Assembly: GCF_900312815.1 (NCBI RefSeq)
Contig: NZ_OMPE01000009.1
Span: forward strand, 248,001 to 312,000
DNA: 64,000 nt
Direction: 5' to 3'
Origin: Aquimarina sp. AU474
GTDB lineage: Bacteria; Bacteroidota; Bacteroidia; Flavobacteriales; Flavobacteriaceae
Part shown: positions 13,856-23,534 of the stretch, in pieces
How the letters are laid out: the number at the start of each line of letters is the position of its first letter
How positions within the stretch are numbered: the first letter of the stretch is position 1
The notes under the pieces: generated by a model
The model's database searches: none
What the model was told of the DNA's origin: nothing
Seen by the model: only the letters and a program-made list of their open reading frames with translations
Made by a program: the position numbers and the translations under genes

Positions 13856-15907
13856 GTGAAACTACTTAATATTCCGTTTATATCAATTACTATTTCGACC
13901 ATACTAGGAATCATTCTTGGGTACTATCTTCATCTAAATACTTTTTTACTTATACTTGGTTTTCTTATTTCAGTATGTGTTTTAGGTATATCCTGGAAAC
14001 GATCAAAAAAAATATTTAGTAAAGGATATATATTTTTCTTCATAATGATCATTTTGTTCATTGTGTTTGGAGCTGCCATTGTTAATATTCATGACCCAAG
14101 AGGTTCCTCTAATCATTATACTACTCAAATACAGCTAGAAGAATTACAACAAAAATCAATCGGAATCAAATTTTTCATTCATCAACGATTAAAGCCTACT
14201 ACCTACTATGATAAATACATCGTTTCTGTGGAGCGCATCGAAAACAAAAAAACTCATGGTAAATTATTACTTCAAATCTCAAGAGATAGTATTCACAAAA
14301 AATTAAATATAGGAGATAGTTATACAACTATAGCAGAGATTAAACCTATACCCAAACCATTAAACCCTCATCAATTTAATTATGCCAAATATCTAAATAA
14401 GCAATATGTGTTTTATCAAATAAGCACACGCAAAAACCTATTAATTCATAATAAAACTAATAGATGGTCACTTTATACCGTAGCAGATCGTATTAGACTA
14501 CATATCAATCAAAAACTAAACAACTACAACTTCGATTCTAAGCAATTATCTATTATAAATGCATTGCTTCTGGGTCAAAGACAAGACATTGATCACGAAA
14601 CTTTTGGCCAATATCGAGACGCCGGAGCTATTCATATTCTTGCAGTATCGGGTTTACATATAGGAATTATATTACTTTTTTTAGATTTTATATTAAGTCC
14701 ATTACAACATTTTAAGAGGAAAGGAAAAATTGTCAAATTAATTCTGATCATCCTTCTACTTTGGTGTTTTGCAATTATTGCAGGATTATCTCCTTCGGTT
14801 TTAAGAGCAGTGACTATGTTTTCATTCATGAGTATTGGATTGCAAATTAGATCAAAAACAAGCATCTACAATTCATTGTTTATATCCATGTTTGTTTTAC
14901 TGTGTTTTAACCCACTCCTCATATTCTCGGTAGGTTTTCAATTAAGCTATCTTGCAGTTTTTGGCATCGTTTGGGTACAACCCTTATTAGCCGGTATATA
15001 TCGTTCTAGTGCTTACATCCCACAAAAGGTGTGGGAAACATTTACCGTTACTATCTCTGCTCAACTTGGTATATTGCCGTTAACATTATTTTATTTCAAT
15101 CAATTTCCCCTGCTTTTTTTTCTATCCAATCTTATAATTATACCCTTTTTAGGAAGCATTCTAGGGTTTGGTATTTTAATAATTTTGTTGGCCTCTATAG
15201 ATGTACTACCCACTATCATGGCCGATCTATTTGGTACATGCATTAATCTAATGAATTGGATCGTTAATAATATTGCCCAACAAGAAGATTTCTTGATTTC
15301 TGAAATTCCTTTTTCATGGAAAATGCTTGTCATTTTATATGTTATTATTATCTCCTTAATATCAACTATAAAGAAATTTAATAAAAGAAAAACATATACT
15401 TTCGGAATATCCTTATTAATACTAATATGCATTCTAATTTATGAAAAGCGAAAAAATCTCCATCATGAAGAATTTATAGTATTTCATAATCATCAAAACA
15501 CAATTTTAGGAACACTTCAGAATAAACGATTCACTATCTACAGTAAAGAGGAAATAACTAAAAACACTCAAAATTTCTTGTTTGGCAATTATCTTACCCA
15601 AAACGCTGCTCATCTGGATAGCCAAAAATCTTTAAAAAATGTATATCGCAATAAAGAATATACCATTTTAATAATAGATAGTAATTCAATATACGACATT
15701 CCATCTTTACGACCGGATATTGTTATTTTATCTGGATCTCCAAAATTACATTTAGGGCGAGTTATAGCTAGTTTACATCCAAAACAAATTATTGCTGACG
15801 GAAGCAATTATAAAAGTTTCTTACATCAATGGGAAACGAGTTGCAAAAAACATAATGTTCCGTTTCATCGTACTGATAAAAATGGTGCCTTTGTTTTAAA
15901 TAAGTAA
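13856..15907 (+). CDS. comEC: ComEC/Rec2-type DNA-uptake channel protein
   Basis: This 683-residue protein starts at GTG 13856, since no good in-frame ATG lies nearby. It has several N-terminal membrane segments, a periplasmic OB-like domain (about 95-190), and the multi-helix Competence domain (about 225-500) with the AGAIHILAVSGLHIGI motif. The C-terminal ~170 residues are hydrophilic but lack the HxHxDH metallo-beta-lactamase motif. ComEC carries single-stranded DNA across the inner membrane in transformation. The Bacteroidota form commonly has this short degenerate tail. No other competence gene is adjacent. Confidence 0.9.
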   Translation: MKLLNIPFISITISTILGIILGYYLHLNTFLLILGFLISVCVLGISWKRSKKIFSKGYIFFFIMIILFIVFGAAIVNIHDPRGSSNHYTTQIQLEELQQKSIGIKFFIHQRLKPTTYYDKYIVSVERIENKKTHGKLLLQISRDSIHKKLNIGDSYTTIAEIKPIPKPLNPHQFNYAKYLNKQYVFYQISTRKNLLIHNKTNRWSLYTVADRIRLHINQKLNNYNFDSKQLSIINALLLGQRQDIDHETFGQYRDAGAIHILAVSGLHIGIILLFLDFILSPLQHFKRKGKIVKLILIILLLWCFAIIAGLSPSVLRAVTMFSFMSIGLQIRSKTSIYNSLFISMFVLLCFNPLLIFSVGFQLSYLAVFGIVWVQPLLAGIYRSSAYIPQKVWETFTVTISAQLGILPLTLFYFNQFPLLFFLSNLIIIPFLGSILGFGILIILLASIDVLPTIMADLFGTCINLMNWIVNNIAQQEDFLISEIPFSWKMLVILYVIIISLISTIKKFNKRKTYTFGISLLILICILIYEKRKNLHHEEFIVFHNHQNTILGTLQNKRFTIYSKEEITKNTQNFLFGNYLTQNAAHLDSQKSLKNVYRNKEYTILIIDSNSIYDIPSLRPDIVILSGSPKLHLGRVIASLHPKQIIADGSNYKSFLHQWETSCKKHNVPFHRTDKNGAFVLNK

Positions 15908-16364
15908 AACGATATAGGCATTGCCTTATCTATATAATTATGGGATTTCCTTTGTTGCCCATACCTTATACACCGTTTTTTATTCGGGATTTTAACTACT
16001 TAACAATCAGGTAATTAACCCTTTACACATAGGTTTATCACGCTAAATTAAATCACAAATAACTCATTTTCAGTACTTTAGATTAATATATAGATTTACA
16101 GCTTGAAAGTTCATTTTTTTCAAAATCAACATTACATATCTTTGAAATCGAAAAATCAATAGAACCATAAAAAATATCGTTTCTTTTGATACTACCTCAC
16201 AACATTTAGAATCCCACAAATAACATAGTGTCATTAAGATTATACCATCTAAAAGGCAAGAAACAGAACTATACAAATCACTGTTCATAAAAAAAGAATG
16301 TACACTTTATCTTTTTTTAGGATTCAAAACTAACTGAAATACTAATTCTTAAAACCACAACAAA
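15908..16364. other. 457-bp intergenic region upstream of the M57 protease gene
   Basis: AT-rich with no credible ORF on either strand. The one clear signal is TATCTTTG at 16137-16144, matching the -7 box TAnnTTTG, though without a well-spaced TTG upstream. If used, the M57 gene would have a leader of ~210 nt. An imperfect inverted repeat (ATAGGCA/TGCCTTAT) lies just after comEC, near 15913. Confidence 0.5.
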
Positions 16365-17219
16365 ATGAAAGCAATTAAATTATTAGCACTATTTGCAATC
16401 ATTGCAGGATGTTTTACATCTTGTCAAAAAGAAGAATCTAACAATGAACTACCGACACCAGTAAGTCAGGAACCTACAAAAGAGCAATTGATCAAATTAT
16501 CTAATATGGGGGTAAACATAGATGAAGTGACTATAAAAAAAGTTTTCCTTCCAGACGGTACCAAAGAACAACATTTGGTATCTGGTGATATTAGTATCCC
16601 AATAGATGGGCTACATGAATATTCGAACATGGAAACTCTAGAAGGTGATAACAAACAATACCGATCTGATTACCTAGTAGCTCCACAATATCGAAACATT
16701 CGTGTTTTGGGATGGACTGGTGCAGGGTTTGAACTTACTCCAAGGATGAGAACAGGATTATTATGGGCGGTGGCCAACTATAACGCACTACCTAATACAC
16801 TTAATTTCACAGTAACTTTTGGAACCGATCAGTCACAAGCAGATATGGTTGTGTATAGAGTTGCCGGAGGTCCAGGCGGATCTGCCGGTTTTCCTACTTC
16901 GAATGGTAAGCCAAATAGATATGTACGTATAAATACAGGACTTGATGTACCTGCTTACAGTCAAAATGTAATCGAACATGTAATTGGGCATGAAATAGGG
17001 CACTCTGTTGGGTTTAGACATCAGGATTGGTACAATAGATGGAGCTGTAACTATTCAGGGCCATTACCTGCAGAACCTTCTGTAAGTCCAGCTGCAATTT
17101 GGATTCCAGGAACTCCTTGGTCTCCATTTGCCGACTCCATAATGTTAGCTTGTTTTAATACTAGTGAAGATGGTGAATTTACAGATTCTGATAAAGATGC
17201 ACTTAATATATTGTATTAA
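16365..17219 (+). CDS. M57-family zinc metalloprotease lipoprotein
   Basis: The protein has 284 residues. The N-terminus is a lipoprotein signal (LFAIIAGCFTSCQKEE). A variable propeptide-like segment runs to about residue 105. The catalytic domain holds HEIGHSVGFRH at about 209-219, the HExxHxxGxxH zinc motif of the dual-action HEIGH (M57) family found in secreted Bacteroidota proteases. A conserved downstream Met (SIMLACFN) would be the Met-turn. It is probably exposed at the cell surface or in the periplasm; substrate unknown. The gene stands alone between a long upstream gap and a bidirectional terminator. Confidence 0.88.
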   Translation: MKAIKLLALFAIIAGCFTSCQKEESNNELPTPVSQEPTKEQLIKLSNMGVNIDEVTIKKVFLPDGTKEQHLVSGDISIPIDGLHEYSNMETLEGDNKQYRSDYLVAPQYRNIRVLGWTGAGFELTPRMRTGLLWAVANYNALPNTLNFTVTFGTDQSQADMVVYRVAGGPGGSAGFPTSNGKPNRYVRINTGLDVPAYSQNVIEHVIGHEIGHSVGFRHQDWYNRWSCNYSGPLPAEPSVSPAAIWIPGTPWSPFADSIMLACFNTSEDGEFTDSDKDALNILY

Positions 17220-17245
17220 CTAACAACTTAATTATTACAATTACA

Positions 17246-17277
17246 AAGCTCCCAAGTTCTTACGAATTTGGGAGCTT
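17246..17277. terminator. Bidirectional hairpin terminator
   Basis: AAGCTCCCAAGTTC (17246-17259) pairs with GAATTTGGGAGCTT (17264-17277), with one G-T wobble and a TTAC loop, followed by T-rich sequence. It serves the M57 gene and the convergent hydrolase gene. Confidence 0.8.
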
Positions 17278-17315
17278 CTTATTTTAAAAAATATATAATG
17301 TCGAAATAACAAGAA

Positions 17316-18596
17316 TTACAACATTACTAAAGCTTCTTTGAGAGATACATCTTCCTCTTCTGGAGAATTAATTATTTGCTGAATAATTTCTCGGATCTTA
17401 GGAATACAGTCTTTTGCCATTTTAGTAGGGCTATTAAAAAGTACACAAATCCCCATATCATCATCTGGATAAATTGCAATTTCGCTTCTAAAATTATTAA
17501 CGCTTCCTCCATGATGAATGACTTTTTGCAATCTTTCTGTTTCGGTATTCATAAAAGAATGTACGCGCCATCCTAATCCGTAATAAGAACTAGAATATCC
17601 AGGCCATTTTTGATAATAATTTCTTCTTCCTCCTACTTGTACAACAGGATTAAATACTTGATCCATTACTTTGGGCATTAATACATCTGGGTTATTACCT
17701 AATAAAAACTTCATCCATTTACCCATATCAGTAACACTTGCATTTACCCCCCCTGCAGCTACTGCATTATAATACTTTTTATTAAGTTTCATTGTCCTCC
17801 ACCCTCGCCGTATACGCTGGTGAGGTAAAGCAACATTAGTAGCCTCTTGTAAGGCTTCATAACTAGCTGAAGCTGTTGTCATTTGTAAAGGGTCAAATAT
17901 CTTTTCCTTCATTACATCCTTTAAAGGTTTACCCGTTACTCGTTCAATGATTTCTCCACTTAACGCAAAGATTGCATTCTGATAATTATAAACACTTCCA
18001 GGTTCTTGAAGAGGAAGTACTTTATTAAATCGACTTGCTATAGCATCAAGAGGAAGCCCTGCCTCTACGAGGTTTGTATAACTGTGATATGGTAATCCAG
18101 CGGTATGAGATAACACATGAGATAGTGTTACTTTTTTTGCTGTGGCCATACTCGCTAATCTAAAATTTGGAATATGATCTATAATTTTATCTTCCCAATC
18201 AACTAATCCTTCTTGGACATGTATTCCGGTTAAAATTCCAGCAAATCCTTTAGAAACAGATCCTATTCGAAAAATAGTCTCTGCATCCACTCCATCAGTT
18301 ATTGCTGCACTTTTATTTCCAAAACCTCCGGTATAAATAATAGAATCACATTTTACAATAGAAACAGCTGCTCCAACAATCTGTTTTTCACCAACTGCTT
18401 TATCAAAATAAGCTTGAATAGAATCCTGTAGTCTTCGTTTAAAAGAATCCGACATACGCGTTTCTTCATGTAACGGTTCTGGTAATAAAACAGCTTGGGC
18501 TTGTTCTGGTAATAGGGATTGCTTTGCAGATGCAAAAGAAAATAACAAGGCAATCAAAAGCATAGAGGGGGTAGCTATAGCTAATAACTTTTTCAT
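17316..18596 (-). CDS. Serine hydrolase, class C beta-lactamase/PBP-like family
   Basis: This 426-residue protein has an N-terminal signal peptide (about 1-24) and a beta-lactamase-fold domain. The active-site motif is SVSK (in RIGSVSKGF, about 98-101), the second motif YNYQN (about 198) and the KTG-like third motif HHGGSV (about 368). Family members are D-aminopeptidases, carboxypeptidases or esterases as often as beta-lactamases, so the substrate cannot be named. It is a single gene. The 215 bp upstream to the next gene shows no clear promoter box. Confidence 0.88.
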   Translation of the reverse strand: MKKLLAIATPSMLLIALLFSFASAKQSLLPEQAQAVLLPEPLHEETRMSDSFKRRLQDSIQAYFDKAVGEKQIVGAAVSIVKCDSIIYTGGFGNKSAAITDGVDAETIFRIGSVSKGFAGILTGIHVQEGLVDWEDKIIDHIPNFRLASMATAKKVTLSHVLSHTAGLPYHSYTNLVEAGLPLDAIASRFNKVLPLQEPGSVYNYQNAIFALSGEIIERVTGKPLKDVMKEKIFDPLQMTTASASYEALQEATNVALPHQRIRRGWRTMKLNKKYYNAVAAGGVNASVTDMGKWMKFLLGNNPDVLMPKVMDQVFNPVVQVGGRRNYYQKWPGYSSSYYGLGWRVHSFMNTETERLQKVIHHGGSVNNFRSEIAIYPDDDMGICVLFNSPTKMAKDCIPKIREIIQQIINSPEEEDVSLKEALVML

Positions 18597-18811
18597 TAAG
18601 TAGGTTTAGAGTTCAAAAAAAGAAAATATAATCGACAAAATCAAATAAAAACCCGATTAAATGCACAATACTTTCGGTTTTGAACCAAATTGGGGTATTA
18701 TTATTAGTTCACGTATACAGTAACGAATAGAATTTCAATTAATTGCGTTATAAACTTAAATGTGATTACAAACAGTTTTTATGCGAGCAATACGTACAAA
18801 ATAGGGAAAGG

Positions 18812-19690
18812 TTAATATTCCTTTATAAGGAAGTTCCAATCAAAGTCTTGAGAAATAGGAATCTCTAGGTTCAAAACAATTTTGTCTTCATTAATTTCCT
18901 GTACAAGAATAGCCTTTTTTTTTCTGAGTATATTCCATGATTTATTTTGATCACTAACTGATACAGAAACAGTATCATTTATTTTAAATTGTTCTACAAC
19001 TGACCCTAGAGAACTTGTTAGTTTTCCTTGAAGATTTTTAGCAATCACACATTCGGCGCCAAGTCGAGAAATATTATTTCTAACTAATAAGTTAAAATTA
19101 GATGAAGCATCATCTTGATGTTCGAAATCTAGAAGTACTTCTATACCCTGCCTTTTATTAGGCGCCACAATAGGAAGCCTTGTAAGTTTTATTTCTTCTA
19201 GCGTTACATCCTCCATAGGAGGTAATAAAGATAAATTCTGTGAAATCCACTTTTCATATTTAGGTAAAAGATTTCTAAATTCTATTTTTACTTTGTTCTC
19301 TCCAGTTGTTTGAAAGAATAGGTCCAAATTTTTGTTCCAAATCACTTCGCGTTTGACAATACCAAAGGATGCATAATCAATCTCTTCAACTTTCCCTTCG
19401 ATACTAAGAGTCATTGTACATATCATTGTCGAACCTATCCCGACAATAAATTGACCCTCTATATTTGACGATTTACATACTTGTCCATGATTGGCAATTT
19501 TCCAACCATTTTTCCAATTATTAAGATACACCTCGAATGCAGAAAAATATAAAGTAGTAGGAAAAGATTCTTTAACCACAAGTGATTTGGATTCCAGTTG
19601 ATTAGTATGATTCTCCTTTTTCTCACTATTACCACACCCCGTTAGCCACAAAGCAAAATTAAATATAAGTATTGTAGTTATTATTCTCAT
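18812..19690 (-). CDS. Lipoprotein of unknown function
   Basis: This 292-residue protein starts MRIITTILIFNFALWLTGCG, a type II signal peptide with Cys at about 19. The mature part is mostly predicted beta strand with alternating hydrophobic residues and no motif I recognise. Two segments (about 55-130 and 165-290) could be separate beta domains. It is probably anchored in the envelope facing the periplasm. It stands alone on the minus strand. Confidence 0.7.
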   Translation of the reverse strand: MRIITTILIFNFALWLTGCGNSEKKENHTNQLESKSLVVKESFPTTLYFSAFEVYLNNWKNGWKIANHGQVCKSSNIEGQFIVGIGSTMICTMTLSIEGKVEEIDYASFGIVKREVIWNKNLDLFFQTTGENKVKIEFRNLLPKYEKWISQNLSLLPPMEDVTLEEIKLTRLPIVAPNKRQGIEVLLDFEHQDDASSNFNLLVRNNISRLGAECVIAKNLQGKLTSSLGSVVEQFKINDTVSVSVSDQNKSWNILRKKKAILVQEINEDKIVLNLEIPISQDFDWNFLIKEY

Positions 19691-19759
19691 TTTATAATAT
19701 GTATTATAAAACTATAAAAATAATATCAAACCTTATTTACTTAAGACTATATAATTTTT

Positions 19760-20299
19760 TTAATTGGTAAATGTGCCTACAAATGATTTCTCGTACTTTT
19801 TCCATGCATCTGCACTGGTAAGTCTTTTATAATCATCTTTATAGATCATTTTAAGATAAAGCTCTAATTGCTGAGGCGTTTTAAATCCCATAACAGGAGC
19901 AATAAGATTTCCTTTTTCGTCAAAAAACACAATACTTGGATACCCTGATATCTTTAATGCATTTGCAAAAAAGTGTTGGCTATTTCTTCCTTTTCTCCCG
20001 GGTTTATAATTTGGATTAGTATATGTAAAGTCATTATAATGCACCTCTTCGGTACCTTCTGCATTAAACTTAACGGCATAAAAGTTTTCATTCACATATT
20101 CAACAACATCTTTATTATGAAAAGTTCTTTTATCTAGAAGTTTACAAGGACCGCACCAATCGGTATAGACATCCATAAAGATTTTTTTGGGTGTTGTCTT
20201 TTGCGCTTCTAGCGCTTCATTAAAAGACATCCATTTGATTTCTTGTGCTTGGGTAGATAGGCACATGATCAATGTAAATATAAAAAGTAGGTTTTTCAT
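19760..20299 (-). CDS. Secreted thioredoxin-family protein
   Basis: The protein has 179 residues. A signal peptide (MKNLLFIFTLIMCLSTQAQ) is followed by a thioredoxin domain with active site WCGPCK (about 48-53), preceded by KIFMDVYTDW. The cis-proline lies in SGYPSIVFFD. An insert of about 25 residues (HYNDFTYTNPNYKPGRKGRN) lies between the active site and the cis-Pro strand. Proteins of this type act as periplasmic disulfide reductases. It is downstream of the POT transporter gene but separated by a strong terminator, so it is transcribed on its own. Confidence 0.88.
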   Translation of the reverse strand: MKNLLFIFTLIMCLSTQAQEIKWMSFNEALEAQKTTPKKIFMDVYTDWCGPCKLLDKRTFHNKDVVEYVNENFYAVKFNAEGTEEVHYNDFTYTNPNYKPGRKGRNSQHFFANALKISGYPSIVFFDEKGNLIAPVMGFKTPQQLELYLKMIYKDDYKRLTSADAWKKYEKSFVGTFTN

Positions 20300-20350
20300 T
20301 GTACTTGTTTTTTCTATTTGTCGGAAACAAAAACTGTTCCTTATTTAAAA

Positions 20351-20383
20351 AACTTCACTCGTCTTTGGGAAACGAGTGAAGTT
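20351..20383 (-). terminator. Terminator of the dpp4-POT unit
   Basis: AACTTCACTCGT and ACGAGTGAAGTT form a 12-bp stem with a 9-nt loop. Read on the minus strand it is followed by a T-run, as expected just after the POT gene stop at 20397. Confidence 0.82.
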
Positions 20384-20396
20384 ACATATTATTTTA

Positions 20397-21953
20397 TTAA
20401 TGTATACCGTGCATTAATTTCTTCATTTTTGGAGTAATAAAAATTAATATGACTCCAACCAAACAGGGTACGATCGTAAAAATCAAAAAGAAAGCAGACA
20501 TAGAGTATTTATCAACAATAACATCAATATAACCTCCTACAAAACCAGCCAATTTATTACCAATTGCTATAGCCAAATACCATACCCCAAACATCAACCC
20601 AATCTTCTTAGCAGGAACCAATTTTGAAACATATGATAACCCAACAGGAGACAAACATAATTCTCCCATAGTATGTAGCAAATACGCTATTACCAACCAA
20701 ACTAAACTTACCGATGCTGTTTTTGCACCTTGTGGTATGGTCGCCGCTCCCCACGCTAGCATCCCAAATCCTATTCCTAGAAAAATCATACCTAACGCAA
20801 ATTTAATAGTAGCTGAAGGGTTATATTTACTTTCCCAAACTTTAGAAAACAAAGGAGCTAATGTTATAATAAATAAGGAATTTAATATCAAAAACCATGA
20901 TGCTGGTATTTCGGTTGTTTCTTGTGGTAGTATTACTGAAAGTTTCCATATAGCAATACCCCAAACACTTAAAAAGCTTACACCTAAAACTATATTTGAT
21001 AAAGAAATTTTCTTAAAAGTTTGCTGAAATAATTTCAATAACACCCATGTAATTATCCCTAGCGGAACTATCGTAATTAAGGTGTCTACAATCTTAAATA
21101 TTGATGCAGAATTTCCTTCTAATACTCTTTGAGTAAACTTATTTGCAAAAATGGTCATTGATCCACTAGCTTGCTCAAAAGCTGCCCAGAAAAATACAAC
21201 AAAAAAGGCCAAAACACCTACCACAATATAACGATCTCTTTGAACATTACTAGGAACCTTTTCTTTTGTAACTACTTCTGTGGTATTCTCAATTGCATCA
21301 GACAAATCTACCTTTTTAGATGGCTCCCTTCCTACATCACCAAAAATTTTTCTTCCAAACCAGAATTGAAACATCCCCAACAACATAAAAATCCCTGCTA
21401 AACCAAATCCCCAAGACCAACTTAAGTTTTCTCCTAGGAAACCACAGAGTAAAACCCCTATAAACCCTCCTGAGTTAACACCCATATAAAAAATGGTAAA
21501 AGCTCCATCTTTCCTTTCTGGAAATTGGTCATAAAGGCCACTAACTATCGATGTAATATTCGGTTTAAACAAACCGTTACCAATAATTAAAAGACCTACA
21601 CCTATATATAACGTAGTTTCTGTATCTAATGCCATAGCAGCATGACCCAAAGTCATCACTAATGCACCCAAGGTAACTGCTTTTTGATATCCTGTAAATT
21701 TATCGGCAATCCATCCTCCTATAACTGGAGTTACATATACCAAAGAAGTATACGTTCCTAAAAGGGCAAGTGCTCTTTCATTAGACCACTCCCAACCACC
21801 TTCGGCAAAGGTAGACGTAAGGAATAATACAAAAATCGCTCTCATACCATAGTATGAAAATCGCTCCCACATTTCTGTAAAAAACAAGACAAATAATGCC
21901 GGTTTATGTCCTAAAAGGCTAAATGCCTTTGAATCGTTTAGTGTTGCACTCAT
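20397..21953 (-). CDS. POT/PTR2-family proton-coupled oligopeptide transporter (copy 1)
   Basis: This 518-residue protein has about 14 membrane segments. The family signature is intact: FFTEMWERFSYYGMRAIFVLF (ExxERFxYYG, about 25-45) and GGFIGVLL with FYMGVNSGG (PTR2 signature 2). POT proteins import di- and tripeptides with protons. It is last of three genes with a paralogous transporter and DPP-IV, so it would take up dipeptides that DPP-IV releases in the periplasm. The intergenic distance to the paralogue is 10 nt. Confidence 0.93.
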   Translation of the reverse strand: MSATLNDSKAFSLLGHKPALFVLFFTEMWERFSYYGMRAIFVLFLTSTFAEGGWEWSNERALALLGTYTSLVYVTPVIGGWIADKFTGYQKAVTLGALVMTLGHAAMALDTETTLYIGVGLLIIGNGLFKPNITSIVSGLYDQFPERKDGAFTIFYMGVNSGGFIGVLLCGFLGENLSWSWGFGLAGIFMLLGMFQFWFGRKIFGDVGREPSKKVDLSDAIENTTEVVTKEKVPSNVQRDRYIVVGVLAFFVVFFWAAFEQASGSMTIFANKFTQRVLEGNSASIFKIVDTLITIVPLGIITWVLLKLFQQTFKKISLSNIVLGVSFLSVWGIAIWKLSVILPQETTEIPASWFLILNSLFIITLAPLFSKVWESKYNPSATIKFALGMIFLGIGFGMLAWGAATIPQGAKTASVSLVWLVIAYLLHTMGELCLSPVGLSYVSKLVPAKKIGLMFGVWYLAIAIGNKLAGFVGGYIDVIVDKYSMSAFFLIFTIVPCLVGVILIFITPKMKKLMHGIH

Positions 21954-21963
21954 GAAGATATTC

Positions 21964-23517
21964 TTAGTTATCTGCTAATTCGAAGCCTTCTGCTTCTTCA
22001 TTTTTCAATACTCGTTCACTTTCCTCTACTCCATGAGTCAATCTTTTAAGAGGTTTTAAAATTGCTATAAACAACAACCCAATTACCACCGTAAATATTA
22101 CTATTCCTGAAAATATTGTTAACTCTCCATAATCACTTGCAGATTCTCCAACAATTCCCGCTACTTTATTTCCGAGTCCTGTTGCAGCAAAATATACACC
22201 CATCATTAAGGAAGCATACTTAACCGGAGCTAATTTTGTAATAAACGAAAGTGCTACCGGAGAGATACATAATTCTCCTATTGTATGAAATAAATATGCT
22301 AAAACTAACCAAATCATACTAGAACTTCCTGACTTTTCGAATTCCATAGCAGCAAATACCATAAATAAAAACCCAAAGCCCATTATGATGATACCCAACG
22401 CCATCTTAAATAAAGATGATGCTTCTTTTCCTTTTAACTTTCTTTTAGCCCATATACTTGCAACTAAGGTTGCAAATAAAATAATGAAACCAGCATTTAA
22501 ACTTTGAAACATTACCGTAGGAATTTCCCAACCAAAGAAATTTCTATCTGTATTTGTTTCTGTATATAAATTCATTAATCCTCCAGCTTGCTCAAAAGCA
22601 CCCCAGAAAATAATTACCATAATAAAAGACAATAGTAAAACCAAAAAACGATCCTTAAATTCTTGCGAATCCAATTCTTTATAAATCATCATTAACAAAG
22701 CTGTAATCGCCGTAAGGAAAATAAACAATAAACCAAATCCCCACTCTAATGTATACCAACCATACACTGATAATAATATTAGAACTACAGTGACTATTAA
22801 TTGTTTTGGAGAACTAAATAGTTTAGCATATAATTTCCCATAAGAAACCTCGCTATTATCGTTTTTAGAAGGTATGAAATTCCCTACTTCAACCAAATAT
22901 TTTTGACCGTATAAATAATTTAAAAGACCTAAAACCATAACAATACCGGCCAGTCCAAATCCTGCATGCCATCCCCATTTTGCGACTACTAATCCTATTA
23001 TTAAGGTTGCTAGTAAAGACCCTAGATTAATCCCTATATAAAAGATACTAAACCCTTTATCTCTTCGTATATCTCCTTCTTTATACAAACCACCAACCAT
23101 AGTTGATATATTTGGTTTTAACAATCCAACACCCAAAATAACTAGACCCAAACCAGTATAAAATGCCCAGATGTCTGTTAAAACAAGGACTCCATGACCT
23201 AAACACAGAACAATTGCACCCAATAATACAGATTTTTTTTGTCCCAAAATTTTATCAGCAATCATCCCTCCAGGAATTGACATCACATACACCAACATAG
23301 TATACCAGCCATACAATGCCAAAGCCTCTTTACTTGTCCATCCTAAACCAGCACCTCTTTCATCTCCTATAGTCGCCGTAGTCATGTATAGAACTAATAA
23401 CGCCCTCATTCCGTAATAGGAAAATCGTTCCCACATTTCTGTAAGAAATAGTATATATAATCCTACCGGATGTCCAAAAAGCTCTTTTTGATGAGCTGCT
23501 TTAACTGTATTTGCCAT
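21964..23517 (-). CDS. POT/PTR2-family proton-coupled oligopeptide transporter (copy 2)
   Basis: This 517-residue paralogue of the next gene has the same signature (FLTEMWERFSYYGMRALLVLY) and about 14 membrane segments. The PTR2 second motif is FSIFYIGINLGSL. The two share motifs throughout but are clearly diverged, so they are an old tandem duplication that may differ in peptide preference. It follows the dpp4 gene by 17 nt in the same unit. Confidence 0.93.
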   Translation of the reverse strand: MANTVKAAHQKELFGHPVGLYILFLTEMWERFSYYGMRALLVLYMTTATIGDERGAGLGWTSKEALALYGWYTMLVYVMSIPGGMIADKILGQKKSVLLGAIVLCLGHGVLVLTDIWAFYTGLGLVILGVGLLKPNISTMVGGLYKEGDIRRDKGFSIFYIGINLGSLLATLIIGLVVAKWGWHAGFGLAGIVMVLGLLNYLYGQKYLVEVGNFIPSKNDNSEVSYGKLYAKLFSSPKQLIVTVVLILLSVYGWYTLEWGFGLLFIFLTAITALLMMIYKELDSQEFKDRFLVLLLSFIMVIIFWGAFEQAGGLMNLYTETNTDRNFFGWEIPTVMFQSLNAGFIILFATLVASIWAKRKLKGKEASSLFKMALGIIIMGFGFLFMVFAAMEFEKSGSSSMIWLVLAYLFHTIGELCISPVALSFITKLAPVKYASLMMGVYFAATGLGNKVAGIVGESASDYGELTIFSGIVIFTVVIGLLFIAILKPLKRLTHGVEESERVLKNEEAEGFELADN

Positions 23518-23534
23518 TATGTGAATTTAATTAA